NCBI GenBank assembly: GCA_964344685.1
Contig: CAYFOK010000005.1
Coordinates: 164,375 to 228,374 of the forward strand
DNA length: 64,000 nt
Reading direction: 5' to 3'
Origin: Scalindua sp964344685
GTDB taxonomy: Bacteria; Planctomycetota; Brocadiia; Brocadiales; Scalinduaceae
Part shown: in pieces, positions 36,637-46,280 of the stretch
Position numbering within the stretch: the first letter of the stretch is position 1
How the letters are laid out: each line of letters opens with the position of its first letter
Notes under the pieces: generated by a model
Told to the model about the DNA's origin: nothing
The model's database searches: none
The model's input: the letters and a program-made list of their open reading frames with translations, nothing else
Translations under genes and position numbers: made by a program

Positions 36637-38034
36637 ATGAATGTATTATTTATCTATCCGAACATAAATGGATTTCATTATGATAATTATCACTTTGGAT
36701 TGGCATCAATTGTAAGTGTTACTAGAGAAGCTAAGCATAATGTTAAGGTAATTATTGTTTCTAATAAAAGAGAGTACAGTCTTTTATTGGATGATGTAAA
36801 ATCGTTCAAGCCAGAGGTAATCGGCTTTTCTTCTGTATCATCCCAGTTCAACTATGTTAAAGAGATAGCATCCTTAATTAAGGAATTGCTTCCGTCAGTT
36901 GTTCAAGTCTGCGGAGGTGTTCATCCAACTATTAATACCAATGCCTTGTTAGAAACAAGAATGATAGATGGTTTCTTTGTGGGAGAGTCAGAATTATCGT
37001 TTATAGAATTTTTAAATAAGATAGACAAAGGTGAACCATTTAATGAGACTGATAATTTTGCTTTTATCCAAAATGGAGTAGTTATGCGGAATAAATTAAA
37101 AGCCCTGATAACAGATTTAGACTTACTTCCACATCCTGATAAGGAGATATACCCGTATAAGAGAACAGTAGCAGATTTGGGATATGCACCTTTCTTCTTT
37201 GCCAGAGGATGTCCTTTTATGTGTACATATTGCAGCAATCATGCAGTTGCAGAACTATATGAAAGAAAAAGAAACTATCCACGATTCAGGAGCCCGGAAA
37301 CATGTATCCAGGAAATCGAAGAAGTGGTAAAAAAATATAGTAAATCTATTAAATTTATATGGATTTTGGATGATATCTTTGGATTAAATAATGAATGGAG
37401 AGAAGAGTTCTGTGAAAAATACAGAATGCGTATTAAGAAAAAGTTCATGGTTCAAGCTCGGGTTGAAATGGTAAATGATCACCTATTATCTCTGCTGAAA
37501 CGTGCAGGTTGCTTCAAAGTGCTGTTTGGTGTTGAATCTGGCAATGAAAAAATGCGTAATGAAATAATGGGGCGCAAAATGTCAAATAAAGATATTATTA
37601 ATGCATTTGATTTGTGCCGTAAACATGGCATCAAAACACTTGCAATCAATATAATTGGAATCCCTGGAGAAAGTGAAGAGATGATACTAGATACGCTGAA
37701 TTTAAATAAACGACTTAACCCGACTACAAGTGCAGTTAATATTTTTTATCCGTATAGAGGAACAGTACTTGGCGATAAATGTTTTAGAGAAGGGTTTGTG
37801 GACGAAGAGCGGTTTCTTGAATTTTCTAACGAACGTAGAGAAACTATTTTAAAATATTCTGAGGAACATAAGAAGATGCTCTCGTATTACTATGATAACT
37901 GGGCAGTTCTGGTGGACCCTTACAACATGAAATTACGTATAATAACATTATTAAAAACAATAGGAGTGTACGAGTTTGCAAAGAGTATAAAAAGAATGTT
38001 ACTCTCTCCTTTAACTGTAAAGCAAAGGTCTTGA
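36637..38034 (+). CDS. B12-binding radical SAM protein
   Basis: 465 residues. The N-terminal cobalamin-binding-like domain (about 1-150; IGFSSVSSQFNYVKEIAS, VCGGVHPTIN) lacks a clear DxHxxG motif. The radical SAM core has CPFMCTYCSNH (about residues 192-202), which holds the CxxxCxxC cluster, and IWILDDIFGLN, LFGVESGNEKMRNEIM and IIGIPGESEEMI. Such BchE/Elp3-like proteins carry out methylations or cyclisations, often in lipid, cofactor or antibiotic synthesis. The substrate is unknown. It stands alone in a repeat-rich region with repeat family F about 200 bases upstream. Confidence 0.88.
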   Translation: MNVLFIYPNINGFHYDNYHFGLASIVSVTREAKHNVKVIIVSNKREYSLLLDDVKSFKPEVIGFSSVSSQFNYVKEIASLIKELLPSVVQVCGGVHPTINTNALLETRMIDGFFVGESELSFIEFLNKIDKGEPFNETDNFAFIQNGVVMRNKLKALITDLDLLPHPDKEIYPYKRTVADLGYAPFFFARGCPFMCTYCSNHAVAELYERKRNYPRFRSPETCIQEIEEVVKKYSKSIKFIWILDDIFGLNNEWREEFCEKYRMRIKKKFMVQARVEMVNDHLLSLLKRAGCFKVLFGVESGNEKMRNEIMGRKMSNKDIINAFDLCRKHGIKTLAINIIGIPGESEEMILDTLNLNKRLNPTTSAVNIFYPYRGTVLGDKCFREGFVDEERFLEFSNERRETILKYSEEHKKMLSYYYDNWAVLVDPYNMKLRIITLLKTIGVYEFAKSIKRMLLSPLTVKQRS

Positions 38035-38115
38035 TAATGTCAAAACGACTTATTACTTCAGCGGTTTAAAAAGTTTAAACGGTCCTTCCCCTTAACCCGC
38101 AACTTGTAATGGATT

Positions 38116-38131
38116 CCTTACGAGAGTAAAG
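38116..38131 (+). repeat. REP-like hairpin, short form (one mismatch)
   Basis: CCTTAC-GAGA-GTAAAG after the head TGGATT and before ACATTAACAAC, a tail it shares with 38283. Confidence 0.65.
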
Positions 38132-38160
38132 ACATTAACAACCCAACTCGTCCCTGGATT

Positions 38161-38176
38161 CCTTACGAAAGTAAGG
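38161..38176 (+). repeat. REP-like hairpin, short form
   Basis: CCTTAC-GAAA-GTAAGG, perfect stem with GAAA loop, preceded by CTGGATT. Confidence 0.75.
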
Positions 38177-38202
38177 ATCTTAACAATTCGCAACTCTGTA
38201 AT

Positions 38203-38243
38203 CCTTACCTGCCCGACAATCACCCAGGCGGGTGAGAGTAAGG
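38203..38243. repeat. REP-like element, long form
   Basis: Outer CCTTAC/GTAAGG stem, inner CCCG/CGGG stem, and a middle containing GACAATCACCCAGG. It matches the long form at 59807-59847 read in the other direction. Confidence 0.7.
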
Positions 38244-38282
38244 GTATTTTCCTCACTTTCATCAGGATTCCATCTCTGGACT

Positions 38283-38298
38283 CCTTACGAGAGTGAGG
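38283..38298 (+). repeat. REP-like hairpin, short form with wobble pair
   Basis: CCTTAC-GAGA-GTGAGG; one T-G wobble keeps the 6-bp stem in RNA. It is followed by ACATTAACAACTC. Confidence 0.7.
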
Positions 38299-38399
38299 AC
38301 ATTAACAACTCTCAATTCACTTAATTCCTCACACAAAGTCACAAAAAGCGAAAGTAAAACTCCTCAATCGTCAACACCTAACCCTCTACCCTCAAAGCG

Positions 38400-38497
38400 T
38401 TTTCTACAAATAACTGGTATTTTGCATACCGATTATATACCGGTTTTTACCCGGTTGTCCGTTTCTCAAATTCTGCTAATCTACTCCAAAACATAAA
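38400..38497 (+). repeat. Repeat family F, copy 2
   Basis: AACTGGTATTTTGCATACCG, then TATACCGGTTTTTACCCGGT and TTCTCAAATTCTGCTAATC. It ends about 48 bases before the Rhs-type gene. Confidence 0.7.
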
Positions 38498-38504
38498 AAA
38501 ACTT

Positions 38505-38537
38505 TCACCGCTAAGGCGCAAAGAGCGTAAAGAGAGG
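38505..38537. repeat. Dispersed repeat family A next to the Rhs gene start
   Basis: CACCGCTAAGGCGCAAAGAG then CGTAAAGAGAGGA. Its end forms the ribosome site (AGAGAGGA) of the Rhs-type gene. Confidence 0.65.
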
Positions 38538-38544
38538 ACAGAAT

Positions 38545-41500
38545 ATGATTTCCTGCAAACTATTAAAAAAAAGCATAATCTATAGCATCCTGATATTCTT
38601 TCTAGCCATAACCGCTGTCCATGCCGCAGCGAGTAACACTGCAGTCCCATCCACCATGGGAGGCACAACATCAAGCGTGGGTACAGACCCCAACACAGGC
38701 GCGGCAAATATCAACATCCCCATAGAAGTCCCGCCCGGCAGAAACGGCATGGCCCCCAACCTCGCCCTCACCTACAACTCAAATAAGCGGAATGGCTGGA
38801 TAGGCGTGGGATGGGACATAAAGACATCCTTTATCCAGAGGAACACAAAACGGGGTGTTAATTACAGTAAAAACGACTATGTAGCCGACGGTAATCGTGA
38901 ACTCGTTGCACGGGGCGACTGGGGCACAGGATACTACGGCCACAAGAGAGAAGGGGCGTTTATAAAATACTACTACAACGGCTCAGGAGGCTGGACAGCA
39001 ACTACTAAAGACGGCACAAAGCACTACTACGGCACTACCGCGGCATCAAGACAGGACGATCCGGACAACTCCTCAAAAGTATTCAAATGGATGATAGACA
39101 AAGTTGAGGACACCAACGGCAACTACATCACCTACAGCTACACAAAAGATAAAGGAGAGATCTATCTCGACAAGATAAGCTACACGGGCGGCAGTAACCT
39201 GAGCCCCACCAACTATGTAAAGTTCCACTACGAGTCCAGGACAGACGCCTATGCAAAGTACATACCCAACTTCTCCGTTACCACCGCAAAACGGTTGATT
39301 ACGATAGAGGTGGTTTCAAGTTACAGCACTGTAAGGGCATACAAACTTGTATACGATGCCGACCCTGATACTACCGGTTCACAATACAGCTCATCTACAG
39401 GCATGAGCATCCTCTACAGCGTGCAGCAGTACGGCAGTGATACCTCGGTAAGCTCCAACGGAGCAGTTTCGGGCGGAACCTGCCTGCCTGCAACTACATT
39501 TGGAATGACATCTTCAGAAAGCAGTTTTGATGACCCTGTAACCTGGCGCAGTTACGACAACCTGGGAGTATACAATGCAGCCAGTTTCTGGGTAAACGAC
39601 TACAACGGTGACGGTAAGAGCGACATCATGTACCTCTGTGACTCACCACATAAATATATGGTCATGCTCAGTAACGGCAGCGGCTTTGACGACCCTGTCA
39701 ACTGGCATAACTATGACTACCTGGGAGTACTAAATGCAGCCAGTTTCTGGGTAAACGACTACAACGGTGACGGTAAGAGCGACATCANNNNNNNNNNNNN
39801 NNNNNNNNNNNNNNNNNNNNNNNNNNNNNNNNNNNNNNNNNNNNNNNNNNNNNNNNNNNNNNNNNNNNNNNNNNNNNNNNNNNNNNNTGTACCTCTGTGA
39901 CTCACCGCACAAATATGTGGTCATGCTCAGCAACGGCAGCGGTTTTGACGGTCCCGTCAACTGGCACAGCTATGACGGCCTGGGAGTATACAACGCAGAC
40001 AGCTTCTGGATAAGCGACTACAGTGGTGACGGAATGAGCGACATCATGTACCTCTGTGACTCACCGCACAAATACAAAGTTATGGAGAACAATAGCTCAC
40101 ACGACATAATTACCTCAGTAGATAACGGAGTAGGCGGAAAAACCACCATTAGCTACAAACCATCCACAACATATGATAATACACAACTTCCCTATAACGT
40201 AAATACAGTATCATCAATAACGGTAAGTGACGGAAAAGGGAACTCATCAAAGACAAGCTACACATACTCGAAAGGATACCACGACATACAGGACAGGGAG
40301 TTCAGGGGCTTCGGGTACGTAAAGGCTACAGACCCTGCAGGTACAATAACGGAGAGCTGGTTTAAACAGGACGACGTATACAAGGGACTCCTCTACAAAG
40401 AGCAGACAAAAGACTCATCCGGCAACCTCTACACAAAGATAGAGAGTACATACAGCTCAAAGACACCCTACACGGGGGTAACCTATCCGTATCTAAGTGA
40501 AAGTAAAGAGTACATATACGACGGGACCAGCACAGCAAGACAGACAAATACCACATTTACCTACGACTCATACGGTAATACAACACTGAAGAAACTATAC
40601 GGAGATACCTCTGTGAGTGGAGACGAGAGGGATGAGTACACAGAATACGACTACGACACCACAAACTGGATAGTCTCACATCCTGACCATACATACATAA
40701 AAAACAGTGCCGGTACAAAGGTACGGGAGGCGTGGTACACCTACGACTCAGCCGGCAACCTCCTTACAGACACGAGATGGCTGAGCGGAGGTACAAACCC
40801 GGTAATAACCTATACATACAACACATACGGTAACCAGACATCTATAAAAGACCCGAGAGGCAATACAACTACTATAACCTACGACTCTACATACACATAC
40901 CCTAAGACCGCCACAAATCCGCTGTCACAGACCGCTACAACGATATACAATAATTTATATGGCAAGATATCATCAGAGACAGGCCCAAACGGCAATACAA
41001 CCACATACACATACGACGCCCTGGGAAGACTGACAAAGGTAACAGGGCCATTAGATACTGCCTCTACCTACGGTACAGTGACATACAAATACCAGGACTG
41101 CGGAGATGCAAACCTGCGGATTGTAACCTACAGGACAGAAGAGCACGGTACGGCCAACTACCTCAGGTCAGAAGACTGCCTTGACGGCCTTGAACGAAGG
41201 CACAAATCGTGGAGAGAGGGCCCGGACGGCAAGACAATCTACGAGGAGATAGAGTATGACAGCAGCGGACGTGTAAAGAAAAAAACACTCCCCTACTTTA
41301 CAAACGGTACAAAAAGATGGACCACATACACATACGACCCAATCGGACGTGTGACAAAAGTGACAAACCCTGACAGTACCTATACCACTACAAGCTACAG
41401 TAAGGGCACGACTACCTATACAGACGCAAACGGACACAAGAAGGTAGAGATAAAGGACGTCTACGGCAGATTAACCACTGTAAAAGAGTATACCGGGTCA

Positions 41501-43870
41501 AGCGGAGCGCAGTCGCTCTACGCTACAACCACATACGAATACAACGCACCGGGCAACCTCATAAAACTTACAGACGCAAAGAGCAATGTAACTACTATGA
41601 CCTACGATACCCTTGGCAGAAAGAAGACAATGTCAGACCCGGATATGGGAGACTGGTCATACAGTTACGATGCAAACGGCAACCTTACGTCACAGACAGA
41701 CGCCAAGAGCCAGACCATAACACACACATACGATAAGCTAAACAGGCTAACAAAGAGAGACTATCCGCTGGGAACAGACACTACATATACCTATGATCAG
41801 ACAGCCTCCACAAATCCTAAAGGGCGCCTAACCACACTTACAGACTCAACCGGCAATACCAGATACTACTACGACAAGCTGGGCAGGACTACAAAGACTA
41901 TAAAGACCGTCACCAATGGCGTAACTAGCAGCAGTTACACTACACAGACAACATACGACGCCCTGGGCAGGACGAAGAGCGTGACCTACCCTGACTCAGA
42001 AACCGTAAGCTACACATACGACACAGGCGGTAACCTCTCATCCGTAAAAAGCACGAGTACCACATACGCCTCCTACTCAGGCTACAACGCGCTGGGACAG
42101 ACGGGAGGCATTACCTACGGAAACGGTATAGAGACCGCCTATACATACAATGCAGATAACGGCCTTTTAAAAACAATAGATACAGAGACCTCATCCGGTA
42201 CAGACCTCATAAACCGCTCATACACCTTTGACAACACAGGCAACATAACATACATAACAGACAACGTAAACTCTGCAAATACGCAGAGCTTTACCTATGA
42301 CGCACTTGACCGTCTGACAAACGCAAGCAGTACGAGCTACGGCTCGCTCACATACGCCTATGACACCATAGGCAACTTTACCTCAAAAAGAGGAGTTACA
42401 TACACATACAGTAGTACAACAAGGCCGCACGCCGTGACTGCGACGAGTAACGGCAAGACATACACCTACGATGATAACGGTAACATGACGGCAGACACAG
42501 ACAGGACCATCTCCTACAACTACGACAACAAGCCGGGATCGATAACAAAGGGGAGTACAACGGCATTACTTTACTACGACGGTACCGGCGCGAGGGTAAA
42601 GAAGCAGACGGGGACTACTTCAACCATATATATAGGAAAGCTATATGAGAAGAGAGGCACAACAACAACCAGGTACATCTTTGCAGGCACTACAAGGATA
42701 GCCTCGATAGTAACATCCGGATCAACTGACAACACATACTACTACCATCAGGACCATCTCGGGAGCAGCAGTGTTATAACCAATGCGAGTGGGACCAAAG
42801 TGGAAGAGGTGCACTACTATCCGTTTGGTGAGACACGTACCGACACAGGCTCATATAAAGTAAGTCACAAGTTTACATCTCAGGAGCTTGACATAGAAAC
42901 CGGGCTATATTACTATAACGCCAGATACTACAACCCTGTACTGGGAAGGTTTATATCTGCTGATACTATAGTGCCTGATCCGACAAACCCCCAGGCTCTT
43001 AATAGATACAGCTATGTCCTGAATAACCCGATAAAGTATACCGATCCGAGCGGGCATGGGTGGTTTAAGAAGTTAAAACGTAAGGTAAAGGGGTTCTTCA
43101 AAGCACTTAAGAAACCCAAGAATCTCTTTGCAATAGCCGCTGTTGTTGCCGCTGGTTATTTTATTGGTCCTGCTGTTGGTAACTTTATCTCACATCTTGG
43201 AATAGCAGGTGGTATGGGACCACCTTCACTTACCATGGCTAAAATAGGCAGTATAACCGGAGCAGCGGTCGGAGGTGCGGTTGGAGGTGCCGCCGCGTCT
43301 GCTATAACGGGAGGAGATATTGGTAAGGGAGCCGCAATGGGTGCCTTTGGCGGTGCTGCTTTCGGAGCGGCAGGCGTCTATACCAAAATTGGTACTTTAG
43401 CTAATGTTGCAGCCAGTGCTGCAGCAGGTGGTGTAGTATCTAAAGTGTCAGGTGGAAAATTCATAGATGGAGCTTTTCTCTCTGCAATGACTGCTGGCGC
43501 ACGGTACTTATACAATAAAGTTGTTCATTTTGATATTACCTGGAAGAAAGGCGGTAAAGCAGTTCCAAAAAGCTTGGGTGATTATCCAGTAGAAGGTGCA
43601 AATAATGTTGGACAATATAGTAGAATAATAGACCCAAAAAGTTTGTGGAGAGAAGGTGGGCGAGTATCTAGATTTGCTAATCAAGTTCCTGGTATTAATG
43701 CTGTTGCTGGACTACATGATGTTTTTCAGGTCTCTCTGTCTAACTGGAATGGTCCAATAGCTAGAAGCATTTTCAATATACCAGGGATGCCAGTTGCGGG
43801 TGCAGTCACATATGCTGGTGCATTGGCGGATCCTGTAACTGCCTCTTATCTAGCCACTGAAAGAAACTAA
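38545..43870 (+). CDS. Secreted SpvB/Rhs (YD-repeat) protein with variable tail
   Basis: 1,741 residues when the run of 100 N inside it is removed; the two sides then join in frame. A signal peptide (ILIFFLAITAVHAAA) is followed by an SpvB-type domain (GRNGMAPNLALTYNSN, GWIGVGWDI), FG-GAP-like units of about 53 residues (SFWVNDYNGDGKSDIMYLCD) that flank the gap, then many YD repeats (TYTYDALGRLTKV and similar) and the Rhs core ending YNARYYNPVLGRFISADTIV ... SYVLNNPIKYTDPSGHG. After the core the tail changes: a Lys-rich start, Gly/Ala-rich hydrophobic stretches (GAAVGGAVGGAAASAITGG) and a last 90 residues with FANQVPGINAVAGLHDVFQV. By family these are toxin-delivery or cell-surface proteins; the tail activity is unknown. 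A small lipoprotein gene follows by 37 bases. Confidence 0.88.
39788..39887. other. Assembly gap (100 N) inside the Rhs gene
   Basis: A run of exactly 100 N, a standard placeholder. It falls inside a ~159-base repeat, which explains the assembly failure. The true missing length is probably zero or a multiple of that unit. Confidence 0.9.
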
Positions 43871-43907
43871 AAGCAACAATAGCAACAGTTATGAAGGAAT
43901 ATCCAAT

Positions 43908-44261
43908 ATGAAACTAAGAAAATTGCATATATTGATTATAGTAATATTTCTAAGTGGATGTGTTTCACAGGTTCCATCCTTAGATGAGTATACAAAGAGT
44001 GGAATAGGTCAACCAATAGAAGGACTTAGAGAATCTGCTGCTAGACCATACTCTTACGCTTCTAGAACTGGTTGGAAGGAGACCACTTATAAACTTGATA
44101 ATGGGAACTGGGTTTATGTGGAATCAGCCAGAATAGCTAGGAAGGATATTTATGTTCACTGGGAAGTAAATCCACAGGGAATAATTGTTGGAAGTAGAGT
44201 AGAGAAAACAAGCAGTCCTCCTGGGCAAGAAAAGACAGAAGTAAAAACGAATATCGAATGA
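43908..44261 (+). CDS. Small lipoprotein downstream of the Rhs gene
   Basis: 117 residues. AAGGAA sits 9 bases before the ATG. The signal peptide ends in the lipobox LSGC (MKLRKLHILIIVIFLSGC). The mature part has no family I recognise; it contains ETTYKLDNGNWVYVESARI and HWEVNPQGIIVGSRVE, which look like beta strands. It begins 37 bases after the Rhs stop, on the same strand and after the variable tail, the usual place for an immunity or accessory protein. A role against the Rhs tail is an inference only. Confidence 0.65.
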   Translation: MKLRKLHILIIVIFLSGCVSQVPSLDEYTKSGIGQPIEGLRESAARPYSYASRTGWKETTYKLDNGNWVYVESARIARKDIYVHWEVNPQGIIVGSRVEKTSSPPGQEKTEVKTNIE

Positions 44262-44309
44262 TGAACAAGGAATGTAGAATTTCGAAGTTCAAAATATGGA
44301 TTTTGAGTT

Positions 44310-44352
44310 TTAGATTTTATTTGAACTTTGATCTTTGACATTTGGATTTTTT
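44310..44352 (-). repeat. Dispersed repeat family C, reverse copy
   Basis: TTTATTTGAACTTTGATCTT then TGACATTTGGATTTT. It lies in a 308-base gap that otherwise has no gene. Other copies are near 54473, 54570, 55379 and 56609. Confidence 0.6.
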
Positions 44353-44453
44353 GGATTTTCAATTGTCAATCTACAATCACCAATCTTCAATCGTAATTCG
44401 TAAATCGTAAATCATAAATCCCTCACCCCTCCCCTTTTTTTATGACAGGTACT

Positions 44454-45386
44454 GGGGTCAGACCAAGTTAAGTTGTTAATGTAAAAGAAGAAGGTGTCTA
44501 AAATGTGGATATTTACGTCCTTAAACACCACTTTTTAATGCAGAAAAAACATCTATAAGGTATTATCGTTTGGTACGTGCAAATAGGCATTACATACAAG
44601 GTTGCGTTTGGCATATAACACACAGATGCCATAAGAGAGAATTTCTATTACGATTTTTAAAAGATCGCAAACGTTGGAAGCACTGGCTTTTTGAAGCTAA
44701 AAAGAGGTTTGGATTACGGATTTTAAACTACGCTATCACATCAAACCATATTCATTTAATGGTCATTGACAGTGGCCGAGAGGTGATCCCTAAAAGTATT
44801 CAATTAGTGGCAGGAAGAACTGCACAGGAATATAACCACAGAAGAAAGCGCAAAGGAGCGTTTTGGCAAGACAGGTATCATGCCACCGCAGTAGCAACAG
44901 ATCATCACTTTAGGAGATGTTTGATTTATATTGACCTGAATATGGTGAGGGCCGGTGTGGTAAAGCATCCGTCAGAATGGGCAATGAGTGGATATAATGA
45001 GATACAGAACCCACCAGAAAGATATGGCATAATAGACTTGGATGGATTAATTGAATTATGTGGGTTGCTTAATATAGATCAAATGAGGAATGAATATAAA
45101 CAATGGGTTGAAGACGCCATTAATGACAATGGTAGTAGAAGAGAGTCGTGTTGGACAGAAAGTATTGCCATGGGGAATCGGAAGTTTGTAGAGGATACAA
45201 GGGTAAAATTAGGTTTGAAAGCGCAGGGGCGTAAGGTAGTAGGGAACAATGACCAGTTTGAGCTCAAAGATACATATGTGCCTTACAATGTTCCTTTTGA
45301 TACCGAAAAAGCCACTTTAAGGCCTGAAAACATGTATTATTGGGAGGAAGACTTAATTAATTCAACAGGTTAGCTTGGTCCGACCC
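44454..45386 (+). mobile_element. RAYT-type element with inverted ends
   Basis: The left end GGGTCAGACCAAGTTAA (44455-44471) matches the reverse complement of the right end TTAGCTTGGTCCGACCC (45370-45386) at 15 of 17 positions. The single transposase gene fills the element. The right end carries the gene's stop codon. An orphan copy of the right end lies at 48046-48072. Confidence 0.75.
44570..45373 (+). CDS. REP-associated tyrosine transposase (Y1/IS200-like)
   Basis: 267 residues from TTG 44570, supported by TAAGG 9 bases upstream and by the family start MVRANRHYIQGCVWHITHRC. The Y1 HUH motif is seen as SNHIHLMV; GAFWQDRYHATAVATDHHFR and CLIYIDLNMVRAGVVKHPSEW are strong family segments, with the catalytic Tyr probably in the latter part of the domain. 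RAYTs process single-stranded hairpin DNA and are linked to the spread of REP sequences. It lies in an element with 17-base inverted ends, in a window with many REP-like hairpins of another sequence. The frame looks intact. Confidence 0.92.
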   Translation: MVRANRHYIQGCVWHITHRCHKREFLLRFLKDRKRWKHWLFEAKKRFGLRILNYAITSNHIHLMVIDSGREVIPKSIQLVAGRTAQEYNHRRKRKGAFWQDRYHATAVATDHHFRRCLIYIDLNMVRAGVVKHPSEWAMSGYNEIQNPPERYGIIDLDGLIELCGLLNIDQMRNEYKQWVEDAINDNGSRRESCWTESIAMGNRKFVEDTRVKLGLKAQGRKVVGNNDQFELKDTYVPYNVPFDTEKATLRPENMYYWEEDLINSTG

Positions 45387-45409
45387 TATGCTACTGCAAG
45401 GGGTCAAGT

Positions 45410-45492
45410 CTCCCCTTGGCTGCATTATTAATCCCTAATTCCTCAATTCCTTAATCTTGTTTCTGTTTTATTTTATCAGTTTTTATCTGTGT
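45410..45492 (+). repeat. 83-bp repeat, copy 1 (right of the RAYT element)
   Basis: Starts CTCCCCTTGGCTGCATTATT and ends in the family B piece TTTTATCTGTG. Copy 2 at 48651-48733 differs at a single base. Confidence 0.88.
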
Positions 45493-45586
45493 TAATCCGT
45501 GTCTCATTATCATATCTTCGCACTCGCAAACTGCAGCTCACCTGCCAGAATAGTGAATCCAGGCGGGTAACCCGCAACTCTGGAAT

Positions 45587-45602
45587 CCTCACGAGAGTGA
45601 GG
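45587..45602 (+). repeat. REP-like hairpin, short form
   Basis: CCTCAC-GAGA-GTGAGG, perfect stem after the head CTGGAAT; the T-A pair of other copies is replaced by C-G. Confidence 0.78.
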
Positions 45603-45629
45603 AGACCTTGCTTTCTCAAGGACACCAAC

Positions 45630-45722
45630 ACTAAACTAACTTCTCACCAAGTACAACATATACCCAATTTGTACTCATTCTTACCATGTTGACGTCCGAG
45701 CAATATCAGATAACATTATGCA
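45630..45722 (+). repeat. Repeat family F, copy 3 (diverged)
   Basis: Aligns with copy 1 over CATATACCCAATTTGTACTC and GCAATATCAGATAACATTAT. It ends about 60 bases before a lipoprotein gene. Confidence 0.5.
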
Positions 45723-45781
45723 ATATATAATTTTAAATTAACTTTTATATCCCAAATTCTATAATAAATTTAAGCGTGATT

Positions 45782-46195
45782 ATGGGAGAAACGAAAAGAA
45801 CATTTTGCCAGTATATTGCATCTGCCATATTGGCTCTTCTATTGGTCAGCTGCTCTACCTCTAACATAATAGGACGTGGAGAATTTATAGAAGAAAGCAG
45901 TATCGAAAAGGAGACACCAAGGGCAGATATCCTTTTACGTTTTGGTACTCCTGTTGACACTGAAGAAAACAGTGAAGGTAATAAGATCGATCTGTTTAGA
46001 GTTGAGCAGGGATCTAGGAAGAGTGCTAAGGTTTTAAAAGGTACCGGGTCCTTTCTGCTTGCGGTTGGAACATATGGGTTGTCTGAATATATAGTATCTC
46101 CTAAAACAAAGCATACTGATGCGGTTATCTTTGAAGTATCGTATGATAAAGATGAACGTGTTGATAAAGTTAAATTTGTACAATTGCCAAAATAG
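45782..46195 (+). CDS. Small lipoprotein, BamE/SmpA-like
   Basis: 137 residues from ATG 45782 (a GTG two codons upstream is possible). A lipobox LLLVSC ends the signal peptide. The following STSNIIGRGEFIEESSIEKE, TPRADILLRFGTPVDTEE and KIDLFRVEQGSRK resemble the BamE/OmlA pattern in which the opening strand and a 'xRFGxP' turn are conserved. A hydrophobic GTGSFLLAVGTYGLSEYIVS follows, unusual for BamE. Role in outer-membrane assembly is a guess. It begins a run of five small exported proteins. Confidence 0.65.
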   Translation: MGETKRTFCQYIASAILALLLVSCSTSNIIGRGEFIEESSIEKETPRADILLRFGTPVDTEENSEGNKIDLFRVEQGSRKSAKVLKGTGSFLLAVGTYGLSEYIVSPKTKHTDAVIFEVSYDKDERVDKVKFVQLPK

Positions 46196-46280
46196 AGAGG
46201 CATTAGCCTCGTTAGGGATGTCGGCATTATGACAATACCTGATAACAGTGCTAGGGCACTAAATTAAAAGGAATGTAAAA

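Larger units (their letters stand above)
38035..38544. other. Repeat-filled intergenic space
   Basis: 510 bases without a gene, packed with four or five REP-like units, family F and family A, listed separately. Confidence 0.75.

Noticed and set aside
38110..38300. Regularly spaced repeats that could be a CRISPR array
   Set aside because: The units are 16-41 base hairpins of two sizes with irregular spacing, some inverted, and occur elsewhere singly. No cas gene is near.
39730..39960. Open frames across the N run, including two apparently separate Rhs genes
   Set aside because: The frame change is an artefact of a 100-base placeholder; without it the gene is continuous.
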